A stretch of DNA of 10,920 nt from JAIEPW01 sp964406035 (lineage in GTDB: Bacteria; Acidobacteriota; Terriglobia; Bryobacterales; Bryobacteraceae): the NCBI GenBank assembly GCA_964406035.1, contig CAYOQB010000170.1, forward strand, positions 1 through 10,920, written 5' to 3'. The position numbers and the translations under genes were made by a program. Under the pieces are notes generated by a model that saw only the letters and a program-made list of their open reading frames with translations, was not told the origin of the DNA and searched no databases. Below, piece by piece: positions 5,450 to 10,920 of the stretch (within the stretch, counting starts at the first letter, position 1; every line of letters starts with the position of its first letter).

Positions 5450-6144
5450 CTCCGGCGCTGCAGGTTCGCGGGTTGCGGTATCGCTATCCGGACGGCACGG
5501 AGGCGCTGCGCGGAGTCGATCTCACGCTTGCCGCGGGCGAATGTGTGGCGATTCTCGGCGCCAACGGCTCGGGCAAAACCACCTTCGTTTTGCACCTCAA
5601 CGGCCTGCTGACGGGGGAGGGCTCGATTGAGGTCGGCGGGCTGGCGGTAACCCGGCACAACCTGGCGGAAGTCCGGGCCAAGGTCGGGATGATCTTCCAG
5701 GATTCCGACGATCAACTGTTCCTCCCGACGGTGCTGGAGGATGTTGCCTTCGGTCCGCTGAACCTGGGCGCGGCGGCTCCGGAAGCCGAGGCTCGGGCGC
5801 GGGCTGCGCTGCGGCAGGTGGGCATGGAAGGTGCGGCGGGCAAACCGCCGTATCATCTCAGCGCGGGTGAGAAGCGCCGGGTGGCTTTGGCCGGCGTGTT
5901 GGCGATGTCGCCGGAGATCCTGGTGCTGGACGAGCCTACAATTCACCTCGACCCGCCCGGCCAGCGCGAGCTGGTGCGGTTACTGAAGGTGCTGCCGCAG
6001 GCGAAGTTGATCGTCACCCATGACGCCGCATTTGCCCGCGCGCTGGCAAGCCGGGCAGTGTTCTTCGAGGCCGGACGGATCGCGGCGGAGGGTCCGGTGG
6101 ACGAAGTGGTGCAGCGGTATCAGTGGTTTGAGCTGGGAAGCTAG
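5446..6144 (+). CDS. cbiO: CbiO-type ATPase subunit of the ECF cobalt/nickel importer
   Basis: The product has 232 residues. This ABC ATPase powers metal uptake with CbiM and CbiQ and acts on the inner face of the membrane. Seen in order: Walker A GANGSGKTT (38-46), Q-loop glutamine 85 in FQDSDDQLF, signature LSAGEKRR (138-145), Walker B ILVLDEP (158-164), and the switch histidine 192 in VTHD. All catalytic residues are intact. The D-loop reads T-I-H-L-D-P where most relatives have S/A-G-L-D-P, a mild oddity. The protein is somewhat short; many CbiO proteins are 250-280 residues with a longer C-terminal tail. A single ATPase gene implies a homodimer. It starts in the ATGA overlap with cbiQ. 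Its stop shares a CTAG with the stop of the convergent 68-residue gene. Confidence 0.95.
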   Translation: MTPALQVRGLRYRYPDGTEALRGVDLTLAAGECVAILGANGSGKTTFVLHLNGLLTGEGSIEVGGLAVTRHNLAEVRAKVGMIFQDSDDQLFLPTVLEDVAFGPLNLGAAAPEAEARARAALRQVGMEGAAGKPPYHLSAGEKRRVALAGVLAMSPEILVLDEPTIHLDPPGQRELVRLLKVLPQAKLIVTHDAAFARALASRAVFFEAGRIAAEGPVDEVVQRYQWFELGS

Positions 6145-6347
6145 ATTGCCTGCCGTGCCGGTTGATTGCGGCGGCGGACGGCCAGCGCCATGCCGGCGAA
6201 GCCGCTCAACAGGAGCAGACGCGAGCCCAGTTCGCGGCTCTCGGCAGTTTCGGGCGCGGGCTGTGCCGCCAGCAGGTCCTGAACCGGATTCGCACCGGCG
6301 AAAGCGCTGAAACAGAAGAGGTACGCGATCAAGGCCAAGCTTCGCAT
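6141..6347 (-). CDS. Small exported protein with C-terminal membrane anchor (PEP-CTERM-like tail)
   Basis: The product has 68 residues. The N-terminus MRSLALIAYLFCFSAFAGA is a standard signal peptide, probably cleaved near residue 19. About 20 residues of linker follow. Then comes a hydrophobic segment (about 43-57) immediately followed by R-R-R (58-60), with A-P-E-T-A at 31-35 just before it. This tripartite layout resembles PEP-CTERM or similar exosortase/rhombosortase signals, but the Pro-Glu-Pro itself is not exact (P-A-P-E) and the tail after the arginines is longer than usual. GGAG seven bases upstream of the ATG is a usable Shine-Dalgarno. It is divergent from the holin-like gene and convergent with cbiO. 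There is almost no mature domain, so it may be a structural peptide, a decoy of the sorting system, or a spurious call. Homologues are needed for certainty. Confidence 0.55.
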   Translation of the reverse strand: MRSLALIAYLFCFSAFAGANPVQDLLAAQPAPETAESRELGSRLLLLSGFAGMALAVRRRNQPARQAI

Positions 6348-6361
6348 TCAAAGGCTCCGAG

Positions 6362-6378
6362 AGGCGTAGGAAACGCCT
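6362..6378. repeat. Short inverted repeat between divergent genes
   Basis: AGGCGT (6362-6367) and ACGCCT (6373-6378) form a 6-bp stem with a 5-base loop. It lies 15 bases upstream of the 68-residue gene on the minus strand, just before its Shine-Dalgarno. It could be an operator or leader hairpin, or chance in GC-rich DNA. Confidence 0.25.
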
Positions 6379-6420
6379 TGCGGGTCTATCGGACGGCTGC
6401 CTGGCGAGCTTTAGGGTCCA

Positions 6421-6429
6421 TGCTATACT
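6421..6429 (+). promoter_or_regulatory. Extended -10 promoter of the holin-like/phytase operon
   Basis: TGC-TATACT is an extended -10 with 5 of 6 matches. It lies 24 bases upstream of the ATG at 6454. Unlike the other promoters here it leaves a leader carrying a GGAGGA Shine-Dalgarno at 6444-6449, four bases before the start codon. The -35 region (about 6401-6406, CTGGCG) is poor, as expected for extended -10 promoters. Confidence 0.6.
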
Positions 6430-6453
6430 TCGGGTCGTTTTCCGGAGGAAACC

Positions 6454-6810
6454 ATGCTCCGCCTGATTGTTCACTGGCTTCTCAGCGCCGCCGCCTTGCT
6501 GGCGGCTGCGTATCTGATCGACGGATTTCAGGTGCCGGACTTCGGAACCGCGCTGATCGCCGCCCTGGTGATCGGCCTGGTCAACGGGACCATCGGCAAC
6601 CTGCTGAAATTCATCACCTTCCCTCTCACACTGCTGACGCTGGGCCTGTTCTGGATCCTGATCAATGCCGCCATGCTGAAACTGGCGGCGGCGCTAGTGC
6701 CGGGATTCCAGATCGCCGGCTGGATTCCGGCGCTGCTGGCCGCCATCCTGCTGTCGGTGCTGAACCTGCTGATCCGCGGCTTGACCAAAAAAGAAGGGCA
6801 GGAAGATTGA
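6454..6810 (+). CDS. Phage holin family 4 (YvlD-like) integral membrane protein
   Basis: The product has 118 residues and is almost entirely membrane-embedded. Four hydrophobic segments lie at about 5-22, 33-50, 55-80 and 89-107, with a short charged tail KKEGQED. The segments I-D-G-F-x-V (22-27), L-V-N-G-T-I-G-N-L-L-K (42-52), F-P-L-T-L-L-T-L-G (56-64) and I-N-A-A-M-L (70-75) match the chromosomal family named after phage holins (PF04020 type). Despite the name, most members are not phage genes and their role is unknown; a link to envelope homeostasis has been suggested. There is no prophage around it. It has a good Shine-Dalgarno and a clear extended -10 promoter. Its stop overlaps the start of the phytase gene, so the two are probably one operon. 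Confidence 0.9.
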   Translation: MLRLIVHWLLSAAALLAAAYLIDGFQVPDFGTALIAALVIGLVNGTIGNLLKFITFPLTLLTLGLFWILINAAMLKLAAALVPGFQIAGWIPALLAAILLSVLNLLIRGLTKKEGQED

Positions 6811-7889
6811 GACCGTTCGCGGTGGTGATCCTGGCCCTGCTGGCGGCGTGCTCGCGGACCGGCGGGCCGGCGGAGCCTGCGGCGATTTCTCCGGCAGTGA
6901 CCTTCGAAGCGGTCGGCGATGATCCCGACGATCCCGCGATCTGGGTGCATCCCGGCGACCCGGCGCGGAGCCTGATTCTGGGAACCAACAAAGCCAAGGC
7001 GCCCGCCGGGGCGCTGGTCGTTTACGGCCTGGACGGCAAGATCCGGCAGACCCTTTCCGGGCTCGACCGGCCCAACAACGTCGACATCGCGAAGAACTTC
7101 ACGCTTGGCGGGAAAACTGTTGACCTGGCGGTGGTTACTGAGCGGAACCAAAGCCGGCTACGAGCCTTTCTGATCCCCGCCGATGGCGGCGAACTCCGGG
7201 ATGTTTCGGACCTGGAAGGCTTGCGCGTCTTCACCGGAGAACGCGATCGCGAGGCTGCGCCGATGGGCATCGCCATGTACCGGGACCTGGCCATCGTCAG
7301 CCGCAAGACGGGACCTTCCGGGCGGTATCTGTGGCAGTACCGGCTCCGGGACAACGGCGCGGGCAGGGTGCGGGCGGATAAGGTCCGCGAGTTCGGGGCA
7401 TTCGCCGGCAAGCCGGGCTCCGACGATGAGATTGAGGCGATCGCGGTGGACGAGGAACTCGGCTACGTTTACTACTCGGATGAGAACGCGGGCGTGCGCA
7501 AGTACCACGCCGATCCGGCGCATCCCGATGCCGGACGGGAACTGGCGTTCTTCGCAACCAGCGGTTTCCAGTTGCAGCGGGAAGGCATCGCGATTTACGC
7601 GACCGCGCCGGGTAAAGGCTATCTCCTGGTGACGGATCAGATCCCCGGCGGGACGCGATACGTCGTGTTCCGGCGGGAGGGAGAACCCGGGTCGCCGCAC
7701 GATCACTCGAAGGTGCTGGCGATCCTGACCGGCGGCGCGGACTCCAGCGACGGGATCGAGGCGACGGCGCAGCCGCTGGGTCCCGCGTTCCCCCAGGGGT
7801 TGCTGGTGGTGATGAACTCCGGCGCCCGGAACTTCCTGGGATTCCGGGGCGAGGATGTGCGGCGGGCCATCGAAGCGCGGCCGCGCTGA
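6807..7889 (+). CDS. Beta-propeller phytase, predicted lipoprotein
   Basis: The product has 360 residues and should hydrolyse phytate (inositol hexakisphosphate), releasing phosphate outside the cytoplasm with calcium as cofactor. The signature DDPAIWVHP is at 41-49. Other family motifs are L-I-L-G-T-N-K (56-62), RPNNVDI (88-94), E-A-I-A-V-D-E-E-L-G-Y (210-220) with Y-S-D-E-N-A-G-V-R-K-Y (223-233), R-E-G-I-A-I-Y (258-264), G-Y-L-L-V-T-D-Q (271-278), and D-G-I-E-A-T with F-P-Q-G-L-L-V-V near the C-terminus. The start is inferred as TTG at 6807, overlapping the previous stop as TTGA. It gives a compact signal peptide MRPFAVVILALLAAC with lipobox L-A-A-C, Cys15 being the lipidation site. The open frame continues far upstream, but there it merely shadows the holin-like gene. 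A GCAGGAAG just upstream can serve as Shine-Dalgarno. Confidence 0.92.
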   Translation: MRPFAVVILALLAACSRTGGPAEPAAISPAVTFEAVGDDPDDPAIWVHPGDPARSLILGTNKAKAPAGALVVYGLDGKIRQTLSGLDRPNNVDIAKNFTLGGKTVDLAVVTERNQSRLRAFLIPADGGELRDVSDLEGLRVFTGERDREAAPMGIAMYRDLAIVSRKTGPSGRYLWQYRLRDNGAGRVRADKVREFGAFAGKPGSDDEIEAIAVDEELGYVYYSDENAGVRKYHADPAHPDAGRELAFFATSGFQLQREGIAIYATAPGKGYLLVTDQIPGGTRYVVFRREGEPGSPHDHSKVLAILTGGADSSDGIEATAQPLGPAFPQGLLVVMNSGARNFLGFRGEDVRRAIEARPR

Positions 7890-7893
7890 GTCC

Positions 7894-10641
7894 CTAGCGA
7901 ACGAACATGCCGACAGTCATCGGGCTGGAGCGGTCGCCGATGGAGAGCACCACCGGAACGCGTCCGGGAGCAACCGGCGGCACGACGGCGTTGACCTGCA
8001 GCAGGCCCACGAAACCGGGCGCGGCGCCGGCGTAGCGTGTTTGCGCCACCGCGCCGCCGATGCGCACGACCACGGGAGCGGCGGGTACCGGTAGCGGCGG
8101 GGCCGCCGGGCGTCCGGTGATCCCCTCGGGATTGGTGGCGCCCTCGCCGGTAGCGAAGAACACGACAATCTCTCCGGCCCGCGCCGGGTTGGCCGCGGAG
8201 TTGACGCTGCCATCCTGGTTCAGGATGACGGCGCGCGTGATATCACCGTCAATGGTCACGATGGAGGGCGCGGCGGGGACGATCTGCACCGTCCGGGCGC
8301 GCGAGTTCTGGCCGCGATAGCGCACGCGGAGGGTGACGCTGCTGCGTCCGCCGACCTCGTAGGGAACCTGGGCGTTGATCTGGTCGTCGCGGACGAAGAA
8401 CAGAGGGGCGGGGAAGCCCTCGAACGTCACTTCGGTGTCGCCCAGGGTGGTGGCGACCCGGCCCTGCTCGTTGATCTGCGTGCCCAACGCCACAGGAGGT
8501 CCGAAGCCGCTGCCGAAGATGGAGACGATCTGACCGGGCGCCACCGCTCCCGGAACGAAGCCGGCGCCGCTGACCACGGCATTCTCCGGCAGGTACAGGG
8601 TCCCGATCTTGGCGACAAAGGCGTCCTGGATGCCGCCGAAGGCAAATTGCGCGGCCTGCCGTTGCACTGGGAAGTCGGGCGACACGGTCGCGCCGGCGAC
8701 ATACAGATTTCCGCGGTTGTCTAGCGCCAGACCGCGGGCGGAATCGTTGGCGAGGCCGCCAAGGAAACCGGAGAACTGAATGCCTTCCTCGGTGTTGAAC
8801 GAGGTAACGAACGCTTCCTGCCCGCCGCCCGGCGTCGGCTGGAAGTTGGGCAGCGTGATCGGGAAAGTGGCGAGCGACAGCGTGTGCCCGCATAAGTAGA
8901 CGTTTCCGAACGCGTCGACGGTCATGGCCGTGAGTTCGTCGAGATCGCCGCCGCCGAACAGGGTGGAGTAGATCAGGCGGGTCGCGTCGGATTCCATGCG
9001 GGTGATGAAGATGTCGGCCGGGTCGTCGGCGGCGATGCCGCGCTGGTAAGCATTGGTGGTGGTGGGATAGCCGTCGCCCCGCGTGACGCCCGCGAGGTAG
9101 ACTTCACGCCGGGCGTTCACGGCAATGCCGCGCGGCTCGTCTCCGCCGCGGCCGCCCAGGTAGGTGGACCAGATCAGGCTCGCGCCGTCGGCGGCCATCT
9201 TCGTGACAAACGCGGAGGGCTTGTCCGGGTCCGAGCCGGCCGGCATGGACTGGAACACGCCGGGCGTGACCGGAAAATCCGATGCCGTGGTGGTGCCGGT
9301 GACGTACACGGCGCCCGTGGAGTCAACCGTGATCGCGCGCCCGTGATCGTCATTCAGGCCGGCCGGGCCGCGCGATCCGCCCAGGTAAGTGGAAAAGATC
9401 AGGTCCTGCGCGTCGGGCGAGAATTTGGTTACGAAAGCGCGCTGGAAGCCCGCGGTCTGATAGGCGTTCGGCGTGGTCGGAAAGTTCACGCTGCGGGTCT
9501 GCCCGGTGACAAAGACGCTGCCGTTGCCGTCCAGCGCCATCGCGGTGATTTCGTCGTCATCGGCCCCGAAGTACGTGCACCACAGAATGCCGGAGCCTTC
9601 CGGATTCAGTTTGAGGAGGAATCCGTTGGTGCGCGGGCCGGACGACCGCCGGGTCCGCTGGAAGACGTTGCGGGTCACCGGGAGGTTGTCCGAGGTGGTG
9701 TTGCCGGCGACATGGATGTTGCCCGCGGCATCGAGGGCGATGGCCACGGGAATATCCTCGGCGGCGCCGCCGAAGTAGGTGGTCCACAGGAACGCGTTAC
9801 CCGCGGCATTCAACTTGGAGATGAAGACATCGGTCCCGCCGATGGCGGCGCTGCGGCCCGCCGCGCCGGGAAAGTCGACCGATTGCGTGCTGCCGGTAAT
9901 ATAAGCGCTGCCCGCGGCATCGACGGCGATGGCGGATGCGGCGTCCTCGCCGGTTCCGCCGGCGTACGAGCTGTAAACCAGCGTGGGGTCGATCACCAGC
10001 GTGCGGGTGCGGTCATAAGCGCCGAGTTCGAAGGCGAATTCCGACGGGCCGGTCTTGCGGAACCGGGCGGGAATGGCCCGGCGGCGTCCCTCAGCTTCCT
10101 GGTAAACCACCGGAGCGTTGTGGATCAGGTCGCCCGACTCGGTGCTCAGCTTCAGGCGGCCTTCCGCGTCGACAGCGGCGGTGGCGCCGGAGAAGGACAT
10201 GCGGATGCGGGAGGGGTCCGCGCCGGGGGCGACGATAAAATCGTATTCCATCATGCGGCCCGCGCCGTAGTACACCAGGTCCACGCCGGGGTACAGGTCG
10301 CGATAACGAACCCGGGAGAAGTTGGGCACATCCCGCAGGGCGACTGCGCCGGTCCGGTAATGGCTGACGCCGGGCTGCCGGTCCACGCCTTCCAGTTGGG
10401 GGCGGGGATTGGCGCCGCTCCAGCTCATGCGCAGCGTCCGGGACCGGGGCAGCTTCACGACTGCCTCGCGCTCGGTCAGAAAGATGCCGTATCCGGCGCC
10501 GCGCGCCAGGAAGCGAACGCGGGAATCGGTCTGGCCGAGGTTGGGTTCGAATCGCGGCGGCAGTTGCCCGGCTGCGGCAAGTGCGGCGGCGGCCAGGAAC
10601 AGCAGGCCGCGCGCGGGGTTGCGTAAAGGTGCGTCTCCCAT
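7894..10641 (-). CDS. Large secreted SBBP-repeat beta-propeller protein with Solibacter-type C-terminal domain
   Basis: The product has 915 residues. A signal peptide spans about 1-25. Residues 26-220 match the N-terminal region common in SBBP proteins: R-F-E-P-N-L-G-Q-T-D, then Y-R-D-L-Y-P-G-V-D-L-V-Y-Y-G at 113-126, and D-P-T-L-V-Y-S before the repeats. Seven SBBP repeats follow, starting near 221, 284, 352, 414, 489, 556 and 621. Each has L-x-W/Y-S-T-Y-x-GG, a V-D-x-x-G-x-x-Y-x-x-G stretch, F-P and F-V-x-K, giving one complete seven-bladed propeller. Residues 684-915 match the Solibacter C-terminal domain (TIGR03437 type), with S-G-x-G-F-V-P-G, G-Q-I-V-S-I-F-G-S-G-F-G, Q-I-N-A-Q-V-P-Y and V-G-L-L-Q-V-N. 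The ATG at 10641 was chosen because an upstream TTG start lies inside a -35 box. It is convergent with the phytase gene, four bases apart. Binding partner unknown. Confidence 0.92.
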   Translation of the reverse strand: MGDAPLRNPARGLLFLAAAALAAAGQLPPRFEPNLGQTDSRVRFLARGAGYGIFLTEREAVVKLPRSRTLRMSWSGANPRPQLEGVDRQPGVSHYRTGAVALRDVPNFSRVRYRDLYPGVDLVYYGAGRMMEYDFIVAPGADPSRIRMSFSGATAAVDAEGRLKLSTESGDLIHNAPVVYQEAEGRRRAIPARFRKTGPSEFAFELGAYDRTRTLVIDPTLVYSSYAGGTGEDAASAIAVDAAGSAYITGSTQSVDFPGAAGRSAAIGGTDVFISKLNAAGNAFLWTTYFGGAAEDIPVAIALDAAGNIHVAGNTTSDNLPVTRNVFQRTRRSSGPRTNGFLLKLNPEGSGILWCTYFGADDDEITAMALDGNGSVFVTGQTRSVNFPTTPNAYQTAGFQRAFVTKFSPDAQDLIFSTYLGGSRGPAGLNDDHGRAITVDSTGAVYVTGTTTASDFPVTPGVFQSMPAGSDPDKPSAFVTKMAADGASLIWSTYLGGRGGDEPRGIAVNARREVYLAGVTRGDGYPTTTNAYQRGIAADDPADIFITRMESDATRLIYSTLFGGGDLDELTAMTVDAFGNVYLCGHTLSLATFPITLPNFQPTPGGGQEAFVTSFNTEEGIQFSGFLGGLANDSARGLALDNRGNLYVAGATVSPDFPVQRQAAQFAFGGIQDAFVAKIGTLYLPENAVVSGAGFVPGAVAPGQIVSIFGSGFGPPVALGTQINEQGRVATTLGDTEVTFEGFPAPLFFVRDDQINAQVPYEVGGRSSVTLRVRYRGQNSRARTVQIVPAAPSIVTIDGDITRAVILNQDGSVNSAANPARAGEIVVFFATGEGATNPEGITGRPAAPPLPVPAAPVVVRIGGAVAQTRYAGAAPGFVGLLQVNAVVPPVAPGRVPVVLSIGDRSSPMTVGMFVR

Positions 10642-10650
10642 ATCTGACCG

Positions 10651-10680
10651 ATTTTCAAGTGGAGTATCGGCTGCTGTCAA
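10651..10680 (-). promoter_or_regulatory. Sigma70-type promoter of the SBBP gene
   Basis: On the minus strand TTGACA (10680-10675) is a perfect -35. It is followed after 18 bases by GAAAAT (10656-10651), a 4-of-6 -10. Nine bases then lead to the ATG at 10641, so the transcript would begin very close to the start codon. No Shine-Dalgarno lies in that gap. This argues against translation starting at the in-frame TTG that forms part of the -35. Confidence 0.55.
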
Positions 10681-10701
10681 TCAGAAAGAGGCCCACACGG
10701 C

Positions 10702-10729
10702 AAAAAAACATCTGTTTAGAGAAATGTTT
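10702..10729 (-). terminator. Weak intrinsic-terminator-like hairpin with T-run
   Basis: On the minus strand, 26 bases after the stop at 10756, AAACAT (10729-10724) can pair with ATGTTT (10711-10706), followed directly by further T residues (seven T in a row at 10708-10702). The stem is AT-rich and short, so termination would be weak. Its position between the partial gene and the promoter of the SBBP gene is right for a terminator. Confidence 0.35.
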
Positions 10730-10755
10730 GGGAAGAAACTTCTCCGCCGGGCACG

Positions 10756-10920
10756 CTACGGCAGCGTGGGCAGGGTGATCAGGGAGAAGTGGGCCAGCAT
10801 CTTCCCGATCAGGGTGTCGCGCTCCGAAAGGGCGACCCAGCGGACGCTGGAAGCGTCGTGGGTATCGCTGAAGAAGCCGACGCCGCCGCGGGCCAGGCGC
10901 TTGTCGCTCCAGGTGGAGAC
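10756..10920 (-). CDS. C-terminal end of an unidentified protein (partial)
   Basis: Reading leftward from the right edge gives 54 residues and a TAG at 10758-10756. The fragment starts VSTWSDKRLARGGVGFFSDT and continues through S-S-V-R-W-V-A-L-S-E to a hydrophobic end, F-S-L-I-T-L-P-T-L-P. The pattern G-G-V-G-F-F-S-x-x-x-x-A-x-x-R-W-V resembles the last strands of concanavalin/LamG-like or 3-keto-disaccharide-hydrolase-type jelly-roll domains, where G-x-x-G-F is common. The tail after it could be a short membrane contact. Too little is present to name the protein. A 6-bp inverted repeat (CACGCT/AGCGTG, 10752-10768) covers its stop codon. Confidence 0.7.
   Translation of the reverse strand, partial: VSTWSDKRLARGGVGFFSDTHDASSVRWVALSERDTLIGKMLAHFSLITLPTLP

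Noticed and set aside
6162..6806. Upstream extension of the phytase frame by more than 200 codons
   Set aside because: It runs through the antisense of the 68-residue gene, the promoter region and another frame of the holin-like gene. The lipoprotein signal starting at 6807 is a much better N-terminus.
6454..6810. Prophage holin or lysis cassette
   Set aside because: The family name is historical. No endolysin, structural or integrase genes are nearby, and the neighbouring gene is a phytase.
9343..10626. A 427-codon open frame on the plus strand
   Set aside because: It is antisense to the SBBP gene, whose repeats and C-terminal domain are unmistakable. The antisense translation is Gly/Ala/Arg/Val-rich with no recognisable domain.
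1..10920. CRISPR arrays, tRNA or rRNA genes
   Set aside because: No regularly spaced direct repeats, cloverleaf-like sequences or rRNA-like segments were seen on either strand.

Overview
The window is a high-GC chromosomal stretch, most likely from an Acidobacteriota member of the Solibacter/Bryobacter group. The main evidence is the large gene at 7894-10641. It joins seven SBBP-type propeller repeats to the roughly 230-residue C-terminal domain that is strongly expanded in Solibacter-like genomes (TIGR03437 type). A Tat-type PQQ-propeller protein, a secreted phytase and a partial RAYT transposase fit that background. No rRNA, tRNA, CRISPR array or prophage is visible, and no gene-free stretch exceeds 300 bases.

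Left part (1-1984, mostly minus strand): the N-terminal two thirds of a REP-associated tyrosine transposase runs off the left edge. Next comes a secreted PQQ-like beta-propeller protein (526-1866). Two similar GC-rich palindromes (469-493 and 1896-1923) bracket the propeller gene and resemble the REP-type hairpins such transposases act on.

Middle left (1985-3783): a small, lower-GC, secreted protein of unknown function is followed by a HigB/RelE-type toxin and an HTH antitoxin (toxin first), preceded by a perfect 15-base palindrome that looks like the autoregulatory operator. The antitoxin gene ends tail to tail, with a 4-base overlap, against acpS (holo-ACP synthase, minus strand).

Centre (3835-6144, plus strand): cbiM-cbiQ-cbiO form a compact overlapping operon for an ECF-type cobalt or nickel importer. 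CbiM carries a C-terminal PDGLE-type domain in place of a separate small subunit. A 68-residue signal-peptide plus membrane-anchor microprotein lies convergent to cbiO.

Right part (6454-10920): a four-helix 'phage holin family 4' membrane protein is translationally coupled to a beta-propeller phytase lipoprotein, which probably releases phosphate from phytate at the cell surface. Convergent to it is the 915-residue SBBP protein. The C-terminal end of another minus-strand gene enters at the right edge.

Two features recur. Several start codons sit only 6-10 bases after a plausible -10 element, suggesting leaderless or near-leaderless mRNAs. Convergent genes are packed stop to stop, twice sharing one CTAG. 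No clearly new multi-gene system was found. The best leads are the REP/RAYT arrangement, the leaderless promoter pattern, the toxin-antitoxin operator, the orphan secreted protein and the 68-residue sorted microprotein.
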